A stretch of DNA of 64,000 nucleotides from Paenibacillus radicis (ex Xue et al. 2023) (GCF_024722015.1 NZ_JANQBD010000011.1:186001-250000); one strand, 5' to 3'. Positions 26,438-35,632 are shown, numbered from the stretch's first letter. Numbers and translations are program-made. Notes: generated by a model from the sequence alone, not told the origin.

Positions 26438-27202
26438 ATGAAATTCGCCCGCTATCAGGAGAAACAGACAGGTTTAATAAAAAGCGCTGTCCTCAGGGAG
26501 GAAACCCTGTATGAAATCGAAGGCGATCTGTTTAACGGCTGGACCTATACCGGTCCCTCCAACCAGTTAGATAATGTGACCCTGCTCTCTCCATTGGAAC
26601 CGCGTTCGGTTATTGGAGTTGGAAGCAACTACATAGTTCAGGGGGGCGTCAAGCCGGAGCAGCCTCCACAAATTCCTGTATTTTTCTATAAATCCCTAAG
26701 CTCGGTCATCGGTTCCGAAGAGCCTATCGTCATTCCTGCCGGCATAGATGAAGTTAAATTCGAATCGGAGCTGGCGGTTATTATCGGTAAAACTGCGCGC
26801 CATATTTCTGAGCAGGATGCATTGGATTACGTGTTCGGCTACACGATAGCTAACGATGTAACGGCATCGCAATTTTTTCATCCTAATGGTCATTGGATGG
26901 TAGGTAAATCATTCGACACCTTTACACCTCTCGGCCCTTACATTGAAACGGAGCTTCAACTGGACTCCATACGAGTACAGGCTGTTCACAACGGAGTTAT
27001 GAAGCAGGACAGCGGTCTTGATTTAATTATTTTAAACATCCCTTTCCTTATCTCTTATCTATCTCGCGTTATGACTTTGCAGCCGGGTGACGTTATTTTA
27101 TCCGGATCGCCGTCAGGTGCAGACTTTATGAAAAAAGGCGACGAAATCTCTTGTATCATTGAAGAAATCGGCGTTTTGCGCAACCCTGTTATTACCGCTT
27201 AA
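26438..27202 (+). CDS. fumarylacetoacetate hydrolase family protein
   Basis: A 254-residue FAH-fold enzyme. Metal ligands are visible in KFESELAVIIGK (Glu pair) and in VFGYTIANDVTASQF (Asp), with a C-terminal LQPGDVILSGSPSG. The family hydrolyses or decarboxylates 2-oxo acids: acylpyruvases, oxaloacetate decarboxylases, 2-hydroxyhepta-2,4-dienedioate isomerases and ureidoglycolate lyase-like enzymes. The exact reaction cannot be told. It lies 65 nt before malate synthase in a probable operon, which suggests that the product feeds glyoxylate or pyruvate metabolism. Confidence 0.9.
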   Translation: MKFARYQEKQTGLIKSAVLREETLYEIEGDLFNGWTYTGPSNQLDNVTLLSPLEPRSVIGVGSNYIVQGGVKPEQPPQIPVFFYKSLSSVIGSEEPIVIPAGIDEVKFESELAVIIGKTARHISEQDALDYVFGYTIANDVTASQFFHPNGHWMVGKSFDTFTPLGPYIETELQLDSIRVQAVHNGVMKQDSGLDLIILNIPFLISYLSRVMTLQPGDVILSGSPSGADFMKKGDEISCIIEEIGVLRNPVITA

Positions 27203-27267
27203 AGCTTGGATTTGGTTCATCAAGGAATGTAACCTGCATAAAACAGACTTGAGAGGGTGTTGAATCG

Positions 27268-28845
27268 ATGCGTATTGAAATTAAAGGAAAACTAAACCCG
27301 GCATTTCAGGAAATTTTGACCCCGGATGCATTGGAATTTGTATCCGCCCTACAGCGTAAGTTTGGCCCGGTTCGTAAGGAACTGCTGCAAAAGAGAGCCG
27401 ATAGACAAGCAAAAATCGATGCCGGAGAGCTGCCCGATTTTCTCCCTGAAACCGCAGCGATCCGCTCGGGCAACTGGAAGGTAGCCAAGGTGCCGCAGGA
27501 TCTGCAGGACCGCAGAGTCGAGATTACCGGACCTGCCGGAGACCGGAAGATGGTTATCAACGCGCTCAATTCCGGCGCTAAAGTGTTTATGCCTGATTTT
27601 GAAGATGCCAACTCGCCTACTTGGGAGAATTCTGTACAAGGACAAATCAATCTGCGTGATGCCATTCTCCGCTCCATTGACTTTGTCAGCCCTGAAGGGA
27701 AAACCTACAAGCTGAATGATGAGGTTGCTGTGCTGATCGCAAGGCCCCGCGGCTGGCATTTGGAAGAAAAGCATCTGCAGTTGGATGGTCAACCGATATC
27801 GGCCAGCTTATTTGATTTCGGCTTGTACTTTTTTCATAACGCGAAGCAGCTGTTGAGAAACGGCAGCGGCCCTTACTTCTACCTTCCGAAGCTGGAAAGC
27901 CATCTGGAAGCCCGCTTATGGAATGATGTGTTCGTCTATGCCCAGCAAGCGTTAGGCATTCCGCAAGGAAGCATCAAAGTTACAGTATTGATCGAAACTA
28001 TTCTTGGTTCATTTGAAATGGACGAAATCTTGTATGAGCTGCGCGAGCATATTGCTGCATTGAACTGCGGACGCTGGGACTATATTTTCAGCTACATTAA
28101 GAAGCTTCGCAACCAGCCTGATGTTATTTTGCCGGATCGTGGTTTGGTCACTATGACCTCCCCTTTCATGAAGGCTTACTCACTTCTCGCGATCCAAACC
28201 TGCCATAAACGTGCTGCGCATTGCATTGGCGGTATGGCTGCACAGATTCCTATTAAGAATAATCCGGCAGCAAACGAAGAAGCAATGAATAAAGTACATG
28301 CCGACAAGCTGCGTGAAGCAACTAATGGTCATGACGGAACATGGGTTGCCCATCCAGGCCTCGTTCCTGTTGCCTTGAAAGTATTTAATGAAATCATGCC
28401 GGAACCTAATCAGGTCGGCAAGCAGCTGGACGATGTGGTAATTACAGCCGCCAATTTGTTAGAGGTGCCTACCGGTCCGATTACAGAAACCGGTTTGCGG
28501 CTCAACGTAAGCGTCGGCATTCAATATGTAGAAGCTTGGCTGAGAGGTAACGGCGCAGTTCCGATCAACAACCTCATGGAGGACGCGGCAACGGCGGAAA
28601 TTTCCAGAGCCCAGGTGTGGCAATGGATTCGTCATCCTAAGGGCGTGCTCGAGGACGGGAGAAAAGTAACCGTTGAGCTATTCGAGCAAATTCTTCAAGA
28701 GGAGCTTGAGAACATCAAGCAGGCTTGGGGAGAGGAAGCTTTCAATAAAGGCAAGTTCGAGCTGGCGAGCAGCTTATTCGCCAAGATGACCACAGACTCG
28801 GAATTCGTAGATTTCCTGACCTTGCCTGGATATCAATATTTGTAA
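27268..28845 (+). CDS. aceB: malate synthase A
   Basis: A 525-residue enzyme that condenses glyoxylate and acetyl-CoA to malate. The length is that of the AceB (isoform A) family. The signature region reads [19 protein letters not shown], preceded by [18 protein letters not shown], and a further motif is [10 protein letters not shown]. It probably forms an operon with the upstream FAH-family gene. No isocitrate lyase lies nearby, so glyoxylate may come from another route such as purine or glycolate breakdown, or the lyase is encoded elsewhere. Confidence 0.97.
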   Translation: MRIEIKGKLNPAFQEILTPDALEFVSALQRKFGPVRKELLQKRADRQAKIDAGELPDFLPETAAIRSGNWKVAKVPQDLQDRRVEITGPAGDRKMVINALNSGAKVFMPDFEDANSPTWENSVQGQINLRDAILRSIDFVSPEGKTYKLNDEVAVLIARPRGWHLEEKHLQLDGQPISASLFDFGLYFFHNAKQLLRNGSGPYFYLPKLESHLEARLWNDVFVYAQQALGIPQGSIKVTVLIETILGSFEMDEILYELREHIAALNCGRWDYIFSYIKKLRNQPDVILPDRGLVTMTSPFMKAYSLLAIQTCHKRAAHCIGGMAAQIPIKNNPAANEEAMNKVHADKLREATNGHDGTWVAHPGLVPVALKVFNEIMPEPNQVGKQLDDVVITAANLLEVPTGPITETGLRLNVSVGIQYVEAWLRGNGAVPINNLMEDAATAEISRAQVWQWIRHPKGVLEDGRKVTVELFEQILQEELENIKQAWGEEAFNKGKFELASSLFAKMTTDSEFVDFLTLPGYQYL

Positions 28846-28913
28846 GTGAATGCTGCGGTATTTTCCCTAATTTCTTAACTTCATAATTACTTAACGTCAG
28901 TACAGCTAGCTTG

Positions 28914-28974
28914 AAGCCTCTATCCCTGGATCGTCATACTTAGACGAAGCCATCCAAGGGATAGAGGCTTTTTT
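28914..28974 (+). terminator. terminator after aceB
   Basis: AAGCCTCTATCCCTGGAT pairs with 28952-28970 (one bulge), with an inner CGTC/GACG stem, followed by TTTTTT. Confidence 0.9.
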
Positions 28975-29083
28975 CCATGCTGTGTACCCTTGCATATTTT
29001 CAAATCATTCCCTGTGACTACATAATAATGCGATAAGACCCTCATCACTTTGTGTGTATAGGTGAGCCCTCTGCAAATGTCTA

Positions 29084-29338
29084 TCAGGGTCTGCTATCCA
29101 TACCCGCAGCAGCTTTATCGCGGAATTCGGCGTCCTGGAGCAGCTTCTGTCCGAATACATTCAAGCTGGAGGACAGCTTTTCCATTTGCATTTCATCCAG
29201 ATCGTTAAAGAAGATAGCGAGCTCCGTCCGGTTCCCCTCCTTATCGGTCGCGTAAATCGCTTGTGTCAGCACGAAGGCTGTAGAGCCGCCTTTACTCCCG
29301 GCATGTTCAAGCCACAAACGGTTGGCCGGATTTTGCAT
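29084..29338 (-). pseudogene. serine hydrolase (beta-lactamase/DD-peptidase fold), C-terminal fragment
   Basis: The last 80 or so residues of a beta-lactamase-family serine hydrolase: WLEHAGSKGGSTAFVLTQ corresponds to the KTG-like strand (H/K-A-G-S-K-G-G), followed by strands and a C-terminal helix (ELAIFFNDLDEMQMEKL). The open frame runs on to 29440, but its first 35 codons are only the complement of a histidine kinase remnant. The N-terminal catalytic part is gone, so it is a remnant. The junction lies close to 29339. Confidence 0.7.
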
Positions 29339-29339
29339 G

Positions 29340-29459
29340 AGCCCCGGCCTCGGCATGGCGATCGCTAAACAGCTCGTATTAGCACATGGCGGCACCATAG
29401 AGGTGGAAAGCACTTCCGGTGCGGGTACCGTCATACGCATGACTTTTCCACCGAAATAG
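29340..29459 (+). pseudogene. sensor histidine kinase, C-terminal fragment
   Basis: On the plus strand 39 codons read GLGMAIAKQLVLAHGGTIEV, then STSGAGTVIRMTFPPK and stop. This is the G2 box and the last strands of a HATPase_c domain. Nothing of the kinase is present upstream, where sequence switches to a serine hydrolase fragment on the other strand. The gene is therefore a truncated remnant. Its codon pattern is intact, so the loss may be fairly recent. Confidence 0.75.
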
Positions 29460-29467
29460 CTATTGCT

Positions 29468-30982
29468 TCACTTGCGATTCGGACGATACCAGTTCATGAT
29501 CTCGTGGCACTTTGATAATTGCAAACCAGGCAGCTCGAACTGGGCGCCCGCGAAACGGCATGCTACAGCAACGCCAAGTGTAGCGAGCCCCCAGCGGCGT
29601 TCCAGCGGATCACTTTCAATCCTGCACGATTGGATACGATTTCTCGGTACCCTGACCGTGATTAATGCAAGCCGGCGAAAGCGGAGCATAAGCAAGTCGT
29701 TCGTCAGTACAGAACCTGCATCTCTATATTTCCGGTAGCCGAAAACAGCGGCAGCTAAGCCAAGTATCGCACCGCCCCATCCCCATGGCGTAAACCAAAC
29801 TGTCACCACAGTCGCTATCGCGAGAAAAAGGGTCCACGGCAGTACATAGCCCCTCCATGCTTTGGCAGGCAATGCTTCAAACAATTGCAACGGCTGCACA
29901 GCAAACCTCGGCGCCATTCGCTGCAGGAACGGTTCAATTTCTCTACGTCGGAGCAGCGGGAACAATAAGGTCGTTTCCCCCTTCTCATTTCCGTATCCGG
30001 CGCTTTCCACATGAATCGCAGCAAACCCAAAGGGCTGCCACAAAACCTCCTCAACGATCCGAATCGCTTGGATTCGTGCAAGGGGAAGCGTAACCTGTCT
30101 TCGCTCCAAAAGTCCCCGTGAGATGATCAGCTCATTCCCCGAACGAATAACGGTAAAATTAGCAAACTTAATAATCGACAAGCAAACACCTAAAATCCAG
30201 GCTATCAATAATCCACCTGCGATGATCACCGGTATAGCCGCAAATTCAAAGAGGTCTGCTACGCTATGAAAAACTTTCAAGTCAGGGAAAATTTCATCCA
30301 CCTTGGACACCAGCGCTGCAACCAGAGATATCGCTAACCCCATGCTGCCTGAACTCATCCCGGCTATGAACAAGCTGCCCAGCGTGCTCTTATACCTGGG
30401 CTTCAGCTCGTCTTCAAACCCCTTCTGATCTTCCTGCAGCTGCCCTGGCAAACGCCCCTCCGGACCTGCCGACTGATCGGCGGACACAGTAGTCTGCTCA
30501 TCTCGAACAGCCGGTTTATCTCCACGCAGTTGTTCCTTAAGACGTTGAGCCTCGACAAGTGTTAACGCAGATAGCACCACCTCCGGTTTATTGCCCCCTG
30601 CGGTCTGAACCTGCAGCCTCGTAACCCCGAACATTCGGTGCAGCAGCCCTTCGGTCAAATCAATTGTTTGAATGCGTTCAAGCGGGATAAACTGTCTTTT
30701 GGTTACCCAAATACCGTGTTCCACTTTAAGCATTCCATCAGAAACCTCATACCGGTAACGAAGCCACGTCAAAATACCGGACCCGATCATGACAACAACA
30801 ATCGCTGCACTTATTAACATTTTCCAGTACCCTGCTCCAGTATGTCCCTCGCCGCGAAAAACCCATGTAGCTAAAAAGACAATCAAGGGAATCAGCCACT
30901 CTTTAATCAACCCTAACGAGGAGAGAACCGCAGCTAGCGGATGCATCCTTTTACCGTTTTGAATGGGTTTAGACATCTTCAT
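29468..30982 (-). CDS. ydbT: PH domain-containing membrane protein, YdbT-like
   Basis: A 504-residue membrane protein with three bacterial PH-like (bPH2, formerly DUF304) domains, each after a pair of hydrophobic helices. The repeat signature is seen at VTKRQFIPLERIQTIDL, LERRQVTLPLARIQAIRI and ITVRVPRNRIQSCRIE. A charged linker lies around residues 155-195. Together with the upstream YdbS-like protein it forms a conserved two-gene operon; the genes overlap by 14 nt. Links to resistance against antimicrobial peptides and membrane stress are known for B. subtilis ydbST; the role here is inferred. Confidence 0.87.
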   Translation of the reverse strand: MKMSKPIQNGKRMHPLAAVLSSLGLIKEWLIPLIVFLATWVFRGEGHTGAGYWKMLISAAIVVVMIGSGILTWLRYRYEVSDGMLKVEHGIWVTKRQFIPLERIQTIDLTEGLLHRMFGVTRLQVQTAGGNKPEVVLSALTLVEAQRLKEQLRGDKPAVRDEQTTVSADQSAGPEGRLPGQLQEDQKGFEDELKPRYKSTLGSLFIAGMSSGSMGLAISLVAALVSKVDEIFPDLKVFHSVADLFEFAAIPVIIAGGLLIAWILGVCLSIIKFANFTVIRSGNELIISRGLLERRQVTLPLARIQAIRIVEEVLWQPFGFAAIHVESAGYGNEKGETTLLFPLLRRREIEPFLQRMAPRFAVQPLQLFEALPAKAWRGYVLPWTLFLAIATVVTVWFTPWGWGGAILGLAAAVFGYRKYRDAGSVLTNDLLMLRFRRLALITVRVPRNRIQSCRIESDPLERRWGLATLGVAVACRFAGAQFELPGLQLSKCHEIMNWYRPNRK

Positions 30983-31448
30983 TGGTCACCCTTGCGAGCT
31001 CGGCAATTTGTTTGCGCACCCGAGCGGCCGTATCATCAGCAAGCGCTGGAATATGATGCTTACCCGCTGCTGTGGAGAACGTTACGCTCGTAAGTCCGTA
31101 TTTGCGCAAAATCGGCCCCTGATGCGTATCGACATGTTGAATCCGAACCATGGGAATAACCGTTCTTGTAACGAATATGACACCTTGCAGAAGATCAATC
31201 TCTTCCTCCCGTATTTCATAGCGCCAACGCTTCCATCTGAGAGGCGGCATAATGGTTATATCCAAAGCCATTTCCAGTACAACTGCGGCACAGATAAGCA
31301 CCGGAATCCACCAAGGCCAAGCGAACTTAATGGAAACAATAATAGCACCGACACCTACAGCTGCCAACAATGCACTTGTAATAGCGGCACCCCACTGCCA
31401 TACTGCAATCGCTCGCTGGTCTATTCTTTCACTTGGTTGTGAATGCAT
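30969..31448 (-). CDS. ydbS: PH domain-containing membrane protein, YdbS-like
   Basis: A 159-residue protein with two adjacent membrane helices (about 17-65) and one bPH2 domain (RYEIREEEIDLLQGVIFVTRT, then IPMVRIQHVDTHQGPILRKYG). The ATG at 31448 is chosen because GGGAGG lies 10 nt before it; an earlier start at 31472 lacks an RBS. It overlaps the YdbT-like gene, so the two are probably coupled and form a membrane complex. Confidence 0.87.
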   Translation of the reverse strand: MHSQPSERIDQRAIAVWQWGAAITSALLAAVGVGAIIVSIKFAWPWWIPVLICAAVVLEMALDITIMPPLRWKRWRYEIREEEIDLLQGVIFVTRTVIPMVRIQHVDTHQGPILRKYGLTSVTFSTAAGKHHIPALADDTAARVRKQIAELARVTNEDV

Positions 31449-31494
31449 TGCAGTATTCCTCCCCCTGCACATAAATATCTTTTTCCATCGTCAA

Positions 31495-31974
31495 TTATGA
31501 ATGTCCATTTACCAGTTGTCTAACAACCTTAATGGTGTCGGCAAAATAAGGACGGTATTCCAACCCTTCTACAAAAGACAAATACTGATGGGCGACAGGT
31601 ATGATTTGAGACTTGTATGTCTCCAATGGAATGATGTAGGTCGCCAGAGCTTTGGCTTCTCCATGCTGCCTTTCCTCCATCTCCGTCAATTCTACCTGCC
31701 CCCCGTCAAGATGCCGGGTACGGAACGAAAATGCCCGGCATTCCGGATCACCGCAGCCGCAGCAGAAAAAGGGCATACGAAAGCACTCCTCGGGTGATGC
31801 CCAACGATTCGGCTCCACTTCATGATTTAAGCTGTAGAGCAAGGCGGGCAGCCCTACATCCACACATAGCGGTTCGTCTATGAGTACCTCTCCATCCACC
31901 TCTAGCCGTACGTCAGCATGAATTATTTGCAGGTCTTGATCCCATGACCAGCCTTTGCACTCTAATTTAAACAT
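31495..31974 (-). CDS. conserved hypothetical protein with a CCGCGDPEC cluster
   Basis: A 159-residue soluble protein. A beta-rich N-terminal half (MFKLECKGWSWDQDLQIIHADVRLEVDGEV) leads to a Cys cluster FFCCGCGDPECRAF, which may bind zinc. The C-terminus is helical. The ATG at 31974 is preferred to the earlier one at 32013 because GGGGAG lies 9 nt before it. It could be transcribed with ydbST, which start 46 nt downstream. I do not recognise a function. Confidence 0.65.
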   Translation of the reverse strand: MFKLECKGWSWDQDLQIIHADVRLEVDGEVLIDEPLCVDVGLPALLYSLNHEVEPNRWASPEECFRMPFFCCGCGDPECRAFSFRTRHLDGGQVELTEMEERQHGEAKALATYIIPLETYKSQIIPVAHQYLSFVEGLEYRPYFADTIKVVRQLVNGHS

Positions 31975-32106
31975 AAGTTTCCACTCCCCGTTTAATAAGA
32001 CGTCCGGTACCATAAGTATCCCTTCATTATAAGCAACCTCAAAAGCACTGTATAGTTGCCGCTATCCATCTAAAATCATTTGGATTCATTTTCCATTTTT
32101 TCCTAT

Positions 32107-32135
32107 GAGTATATTTCATCTTTTGACACATACTA
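32107..32135 (+). promoter_or_regulatory. sigma-G-type forespore promoter
   Basis: GAGTA (32107-32111), a 17-nt spacer and CATACTA (32129-32135), 23 nt before the spore protein start. Spacing and -10 box match the promoter of the other spore protein gene. Confidence 0.6.
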
Positions 32136-32158
32136 CCTAAGGAACGGAGGTGATAACT

Positions 32159-32386
32159 ATGGCACAAGGACAATCCCGCAGCAGCAACGTTTTGGTTGTA
32201 CCTCAAGCTTCCCAAGCTTTAGAGCAGCTCAAATACGAAGTAGCACAAGAATTGGGAATTCAAATCCCGCAAGATGGTTACTATGGCTTCATGGCGACTC
32301 GTGACACTGGTGCAATCGGTGGCCACATCACCCGTCGTCTTGTACAAATCGCTGAGCAACAACTTGCAGGCAAATTCTCAAGATAA
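32159..32386 (+). CDS. alpha/beta-type small acid-soluble spore protein
   Basis: A 75-residue spore DNA-binding protein, nearly identical to the copy at 15594-15818 except near residues 17-22 and at the C-terminus (LAGKFSR against LAGGQR). It has the protease-sensitive region (YEVAQELGI) and the DTGAIGGHITRRL segment. GGAGG lies 8 nt before the ATG at 32159. It has a forespore-type promoter and a terminator, so it is a monocistronic sporulation gene. Confidence 0.96.
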   Translation: MAQGQSRSSNVLVVPQASQALEQLKYEVAQELGIQIPQDGYYGFMATRDTGAIGGHITRRLVQIAEQQLAGKFSR

Positions 32387-32410
32387 TGTTTGGCTTCCAT
32401 ACTTACACGA

Positions 32411-32436
32411 GGTGACTCCCCAGGGGTCGCCTTTTC
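32411..32436 (+). terminator. terminator after the second spore protein gene
   Basis: GGTGAC (32411) pairs with GTCGCC (32426-32431), followed by TTTT. Confidence 0.7.
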
Positions 32437-32442
32437 CAATTG

Positions 32443-32476
32443 AAAAACCCCGCCAACAATAACTGTCAGCGAGGCT
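32443..32476 (-). terminator. terminator of the 32491-32952 gene (minus strand)
   Basis: On the minus strand CCTCGCTGACAG... pairs with ...GGCGGGG, followed by TTTTTC. A similar CCCCGCC/CTGTCAGC sequence lies at about 35529, after another minus-strand small gene. Confidence 0.6.
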
Positions 32477-32490
32477 TGAATACTATGAAT

Positions 32491-32952
32491 TTATCTGCTT
32501 CCCTTTTCCCCATACAAGGAAGTAACGGAGAGAATCTCTATTTCTGCCTCTTGGTCGATAGCAAGTATTAAATCATACAGCATGACTTCCTCCAATCTGT
32601 AAATCTCCAATCGAAGTGTTTGTCGGGCTACTCCCTTGTTATCCGATTTTCTGCCAAGCAATACTGCCTTGCGACCCGTCACTTTTGTAATTTCCTCACT
32701 AATTTCAACAATCCTTCCGCTGCTTATTCTTAATATACGGACTAAAGACGATCGTTTGGAAAGCTTGCTAACACAATAAAGCCCGACAGCCATTGCAATG
32801 ACGTAAGCCGCTACTGTGCTCGTATCCTGCATATGATCAAGCACCGAACCCCCGTCTCTTAACCCAGCCTCATTGCTAGTTAAAGTATACAGTGCCTGTT
32901 TGCCAAATACCGCTCCGTCCCCACCCAAAATATATTCTTTTATTGTTTTCAT
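32491..32952 (-). CDS. hypothetical protein with one membrane helix
   Basis: A 153-residue protein with one clear hydrophobic helix (about 46-62, STVAAYVIAMAVGLYCV) and a soluble C-terminal domain with mixed strands and helices (VRILRISSGRIVEISEEI...VARQTLRLEIYRLEEVMLYDLI). AAGGAGGAG precedes the ATG. It lies 65 nt downstream of a KhtTU-like antiporter on the same strand, so it might be linked to it. No family is recognised. Confidence 0.6.
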   Translation of the reverse strand: MKTIKEYILGGDGAVFGKQALYTLTSNEAGLRDGGSVLDHMQDTSTVAAYVIAMAVGLYCVSKLSKRSSLVRILRISSGRIVEISEEITKVTGRKAVLLGRKSDNKGVARQTLRLEIYRLEEVMLYDLILAIDQEAEIEILSVTSLYGEKGSR

Positions 32953-33017
32953 CCAACTCCTCCTTACCCATAAAGGAATAGAAGTTCTGATCTACTTAGT
33001 AGAGGTATCCGATTTCG

Positions 33018-34262
33018 TCATTGTGTTTCAGCTTTTTTAGCCTTTTTACCGCCCAAAGCCGATATTTTAAACAGAAAGTCCATTGCTGCATAAACACGTT
33101 TATTTTCTTTTGTAAGCAGAGGTCCGAGCACAGCCAGAATAAGAACATACAGTGCCGCAAATGGCTGTATAACTGGCAGAAGATGTCCGGATTTAGCTAA
33201 ATTAGCCATAATAATGGAGAACTCTCCGCGGGCAACAATGGTAAGACCAATATTTACCGATGCTTTAGGAGACAAGCCAGCCGAGTGACCGGCCCACATC
33301 CCAGCGGCAAAATTTCCTGCCAGTGTCAATAGCACAGCCCCTAATGATAACCATACGGCTCCGCCAAGTGAGAACGGGTCGATCGTTAATCCAAAGCTGA
33401 AGAAGAAAATAGCCCCAAAAAAGTCCCTGAACGGTAAAATGAGATGCTCAATACGTTTCATATGCTCCGTTTCGGCCAATACCAGTCCAACTAATAGCGC
33501 TCCAATCGCTTCCGCCACATGGATCGTTTCGGAGAAACCCGCAATTATAAACAGCACAGCGAATATAACGAGTAAAAACAGCTCATTGGAGCGTATATGC
33601 AAGACCCGGTTGAGGAAAGGGACGGATTTGCGCCCAACTACGAGCACTAACAGCATGAATCCAAGAGCTATGAGAGCCGAGAGAACGACTCCGCCAATCG
33701 AAGTAGACCCGCTCAGCACAAGCCCGGACACGATTGAAATATAGACCGCAAGAAATACGTCCTCAAACATAATGATGCCCAGTATCATCTCGGTCTCCGG
33801 ATTTGCCGTACGCTTTAAATCAACCAGTACTTTAGCCACTATCGCACTCGATGAAATGGTAGTAATTCCGGCAACAATCAAAATTTCAAGCATGGGCAGC
33901 CCAACCAGCCAACCAAATAATAGGCCCAGTGTGAAATTGATCAGGATATATATCGTCCCGCCAACAGCAATGGATTTTCCTGATTTGATAAGCCTTCCTA
34001 CCGAGAACTCAAGCCCCAAATAAAACAACAGGAACAAAACTCCGATTCTTCCAAGAAACTCGATGAGCTCCGCGCTTTCTATAAAACGCAAATCTATATG
34101 CCACCAATTAATGGAATGAGGTCCCACTGCCATGCCGACCAATATATAAAAGGGGATGACCGAGAAACGCAATTTAGCCGACAGCAGTCCAGCAAGTGCA
34201 ATAAGTCCGATCGCCAGCCCTATTTCAAATACCATATAGTTCATAGGTTCAACCACATCCAT
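33018..34262 (-). CDS. khtU: CPA2 family K+/H+ antiporter, KhtU-like
   Basis: A 414-residue membrane protein with about 12 hydrophobic helices and the CPA2 features [25 protein letters not shown] at the start, [14 protein letters not shown] near the middle and [18 protein letters not shown] near the end. It lacks a C-terminal nucleotide-binding domain. Overlap by 14 nt with the upstream TrkA-C subunit gene matches the khtT-khtU operon of B. subtilis. The pair should export K+ (or NH4+) in exchange for protons. Confidence 0.88.
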   Translation of the reverse strand: MDVVEPMNYMVFEIGLAIGLIALAGLLSAKLRFSVIPFYILVGMAVGPHSINWWHIDLRFIESAELIEFLGRIGVLFLLFYLGLEFSVGRLIKSGKSIAVGGTIYILINFTLGLLFGWLVGLPMLEILIVAGITTISSSAIVAKVLVDLKRTANPETEMILGIIMFEDVFLAVYISIVSGLVLSGSTSIGGVVLSALIALGFMLLVLVVGRKSVPFLNRVLHIRSNELFLLVIFAVLFIIAGFSETIHVAEAIGALLVGLVLAETEHMKRIEHLILPFRDFFGAIFFFSFGLTIDPFSLGGAVWLSLGAVLLTLAGNFAAGMWAGHSAGLSPKASVNIGLTIVARGEFSIIMANLAKSGHLLPVIQPFAALYVLILAVLGPLLTKENKRVYAAMDFLFKISALGGKKAKKAETQ

Positions 34263-34740
34263 TCATTAAAATAGTTTTAAAATGCTTCTGCTGCCCCCTC
34301 TCTCCTGCGACTACCAGGGTAGAATCTACCATAATGACAACGTCCGGTCCCGGATTTATAATCTTTTTTTGCTTCTCTACAATGGCAATAATCGTAGCTC
34401 CTGTGTTCTGACGAACTTTTAAATCACCAATCGTTTGACCAACGCATTTATATCCGGACTCCACCCGATACCATTCAATAACCAGATCATCCAGCGCAAC
34501 TTCAATAGTCTCCAAAGCCTTCGGTTTGTAGTTCATTCCGCCAATAATACCTGCAATCAGACGCGCCTCATCATCATCCAAAGTAACTAAAGAAATGCTT
34601 TCCTCTAGGTTTTCATGATCAAAATGGTAGCATTCCCTTCGGCCGTCATCATGGATAACGATCACCAGCTTGTCGCCTCCGCGTGTGGTCATTTGAAACT
34701 TTTTCCCAATTCCCGGAAGCTCAATTTCTCTAATATTCAT
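34249..34740 (-). CDS. khtT: regulatory subunit of K+/H+ antiporter, KhtT-like
   Basis: A 163-residue soluble protein. The N-terminal half ([38 protein letters not shown]) resembles KhtT, and the C-terminal 85 residues form an RCK_C (TrkA-C) domain ([31 protein letters not shown]). In B. subtilis this subunit gates KhtU and binds c-di-AMP through the RCK_C domain; the same is plausible here. AGGAGG lies 9 nt before the ATG. Confidence 0.88.
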   Translation of the reverse strand: MNIREIELPGIGKKFQMTTRGGDKLVIVIHDDGRRECYHFDHENLEESISLVTLDDDEARLIAGIIGGMNYKPKALETIEVALDDLVIEWYRVESGYKCVGQTIGDLKVRQNTGATIIAIVEKQKKIINPGPDVVIMVDSTLVVAGERGQQKHFKTILMNGCG

Positions 34741-35058
34741 ATATAAATCCTCCTAAAGGTTCCTCCTGAACTTTTTAAATACAGCTATAAAATTGCTTAT
34801 ATTAATCATGAGAAGTGATAGGTCCAGCCAAAATGGCTAACTATTAGTGCGCAGCACCAAATAGACCCTCATATCCTGTTTTTCAAAAAACAAGATACTG
34901 GCAGCATAAATAACCCTCATGTCTATTATTTTCAGTTTAAGTCGAAGCATAGGCAGCACTAAATAAACCATAGTCTGCGTGAAAATTTTTCAGCAGTAAA
35001 CAGCACAAACAGGATGTTCAAATGTGGGTGGTAGAAACATACAAGGGGCTAACAAAAA
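34741..35058. other. gap with degenerate ~50-bp direct repeats upstream of khtT
   Basis: No gene is seen. Three related segments start at 34851, 34901 and 34953, each GCAGCAYnAAATA-ACC(C)TCAT followed by a T-rich stretch; a partial fourth lies near 34992. They may be a cis-regulatory array for the minus-strand khtTU operon or a decayed repeat. Confidence 0.45.
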
Positions 35059-35415
35059 CTACACGTTAAGGGAGGTGAATTTGATGGGGAGCAACAGCAT
35101 ACGGGTTAATCGACGGGCAATCTGGGGGCGAAACGAAGCACGGGCTGCCGGTAAGCCGCACAAAGAGAAATGAATGACAGCACATAACATAAATAATAAG
35201 GCAGGAACGTAGGAGGCGAACCTTTTGCTCTCGGAGACGGTATTTTTTCGAACAACCAGGTTCGTATTGTATTCAATTCCTTGTGAAGAGGAGGAACTGT
35301 GAACCGTCTCGACAGCATGGATTTCAAGGCTAGGGGTTGGTGTGGTGAAAAGCATAAATACGGCAATCATAATAATAGAAAACCAACGATTAGACGACCT
35401 ATGAAGAGATATCAT
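35059..35415 (-). CDS. small hypothetical membrane protein
   Basis: A 118-residue protein with an N-terminal hydrophobic helix (about 12-26, possibly a signal) and a second one (about 69-90, YVPALLFMLCAVIHFSLCGL), separated by a Ser-rich external segment, and a basic tail. A strong RBS (AAAGGAGG, 9 nt from the ATG) supports it. No family is recognised. It is not clearly in an operon. Confidence 0.55.
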   Translation of the reverse strand: MISLHRSSNRWFSIIMIAVFMLFTTPTPSLEIHAVETVHSSSSSQGIEYNTNLVVRKNTVSESKRFASYVPALLFMLCAVIHFSLCGLPAARASFRPQIARRLTRMLLLPIKFTSLNV

Positions 35416-35632
35416 TCAATTACACCTCCTTTCTTCGTGTTTTCAATGAAATTATACCATAAATCGTCGTTTTCGGCAAATTTCAAGACTTATTCCAATC
35501 AAAAAAATCGGTGGAAATATGAAAAACACCCCGCCGCCAGTACTGTCAGCATAGCGCTTCCAAGTACTAAAACGATGAGGTGCTCTCTTCCAAATTAATA
35601 AGAAATAAGTGCGGAATAATAAAAATTAAATA

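Noticed and set aside
29084-29440. A 118-residue intact protein
   Set aside because: Its first 35 codons are antisense to a histidine kinase fragment; only the C-terminal part matches a protein family.
34851-35010. CRISPR-like array
   Set aside because: Repeats are degenerate, only three to four, with similar rather than unique spacers and no cas genes.
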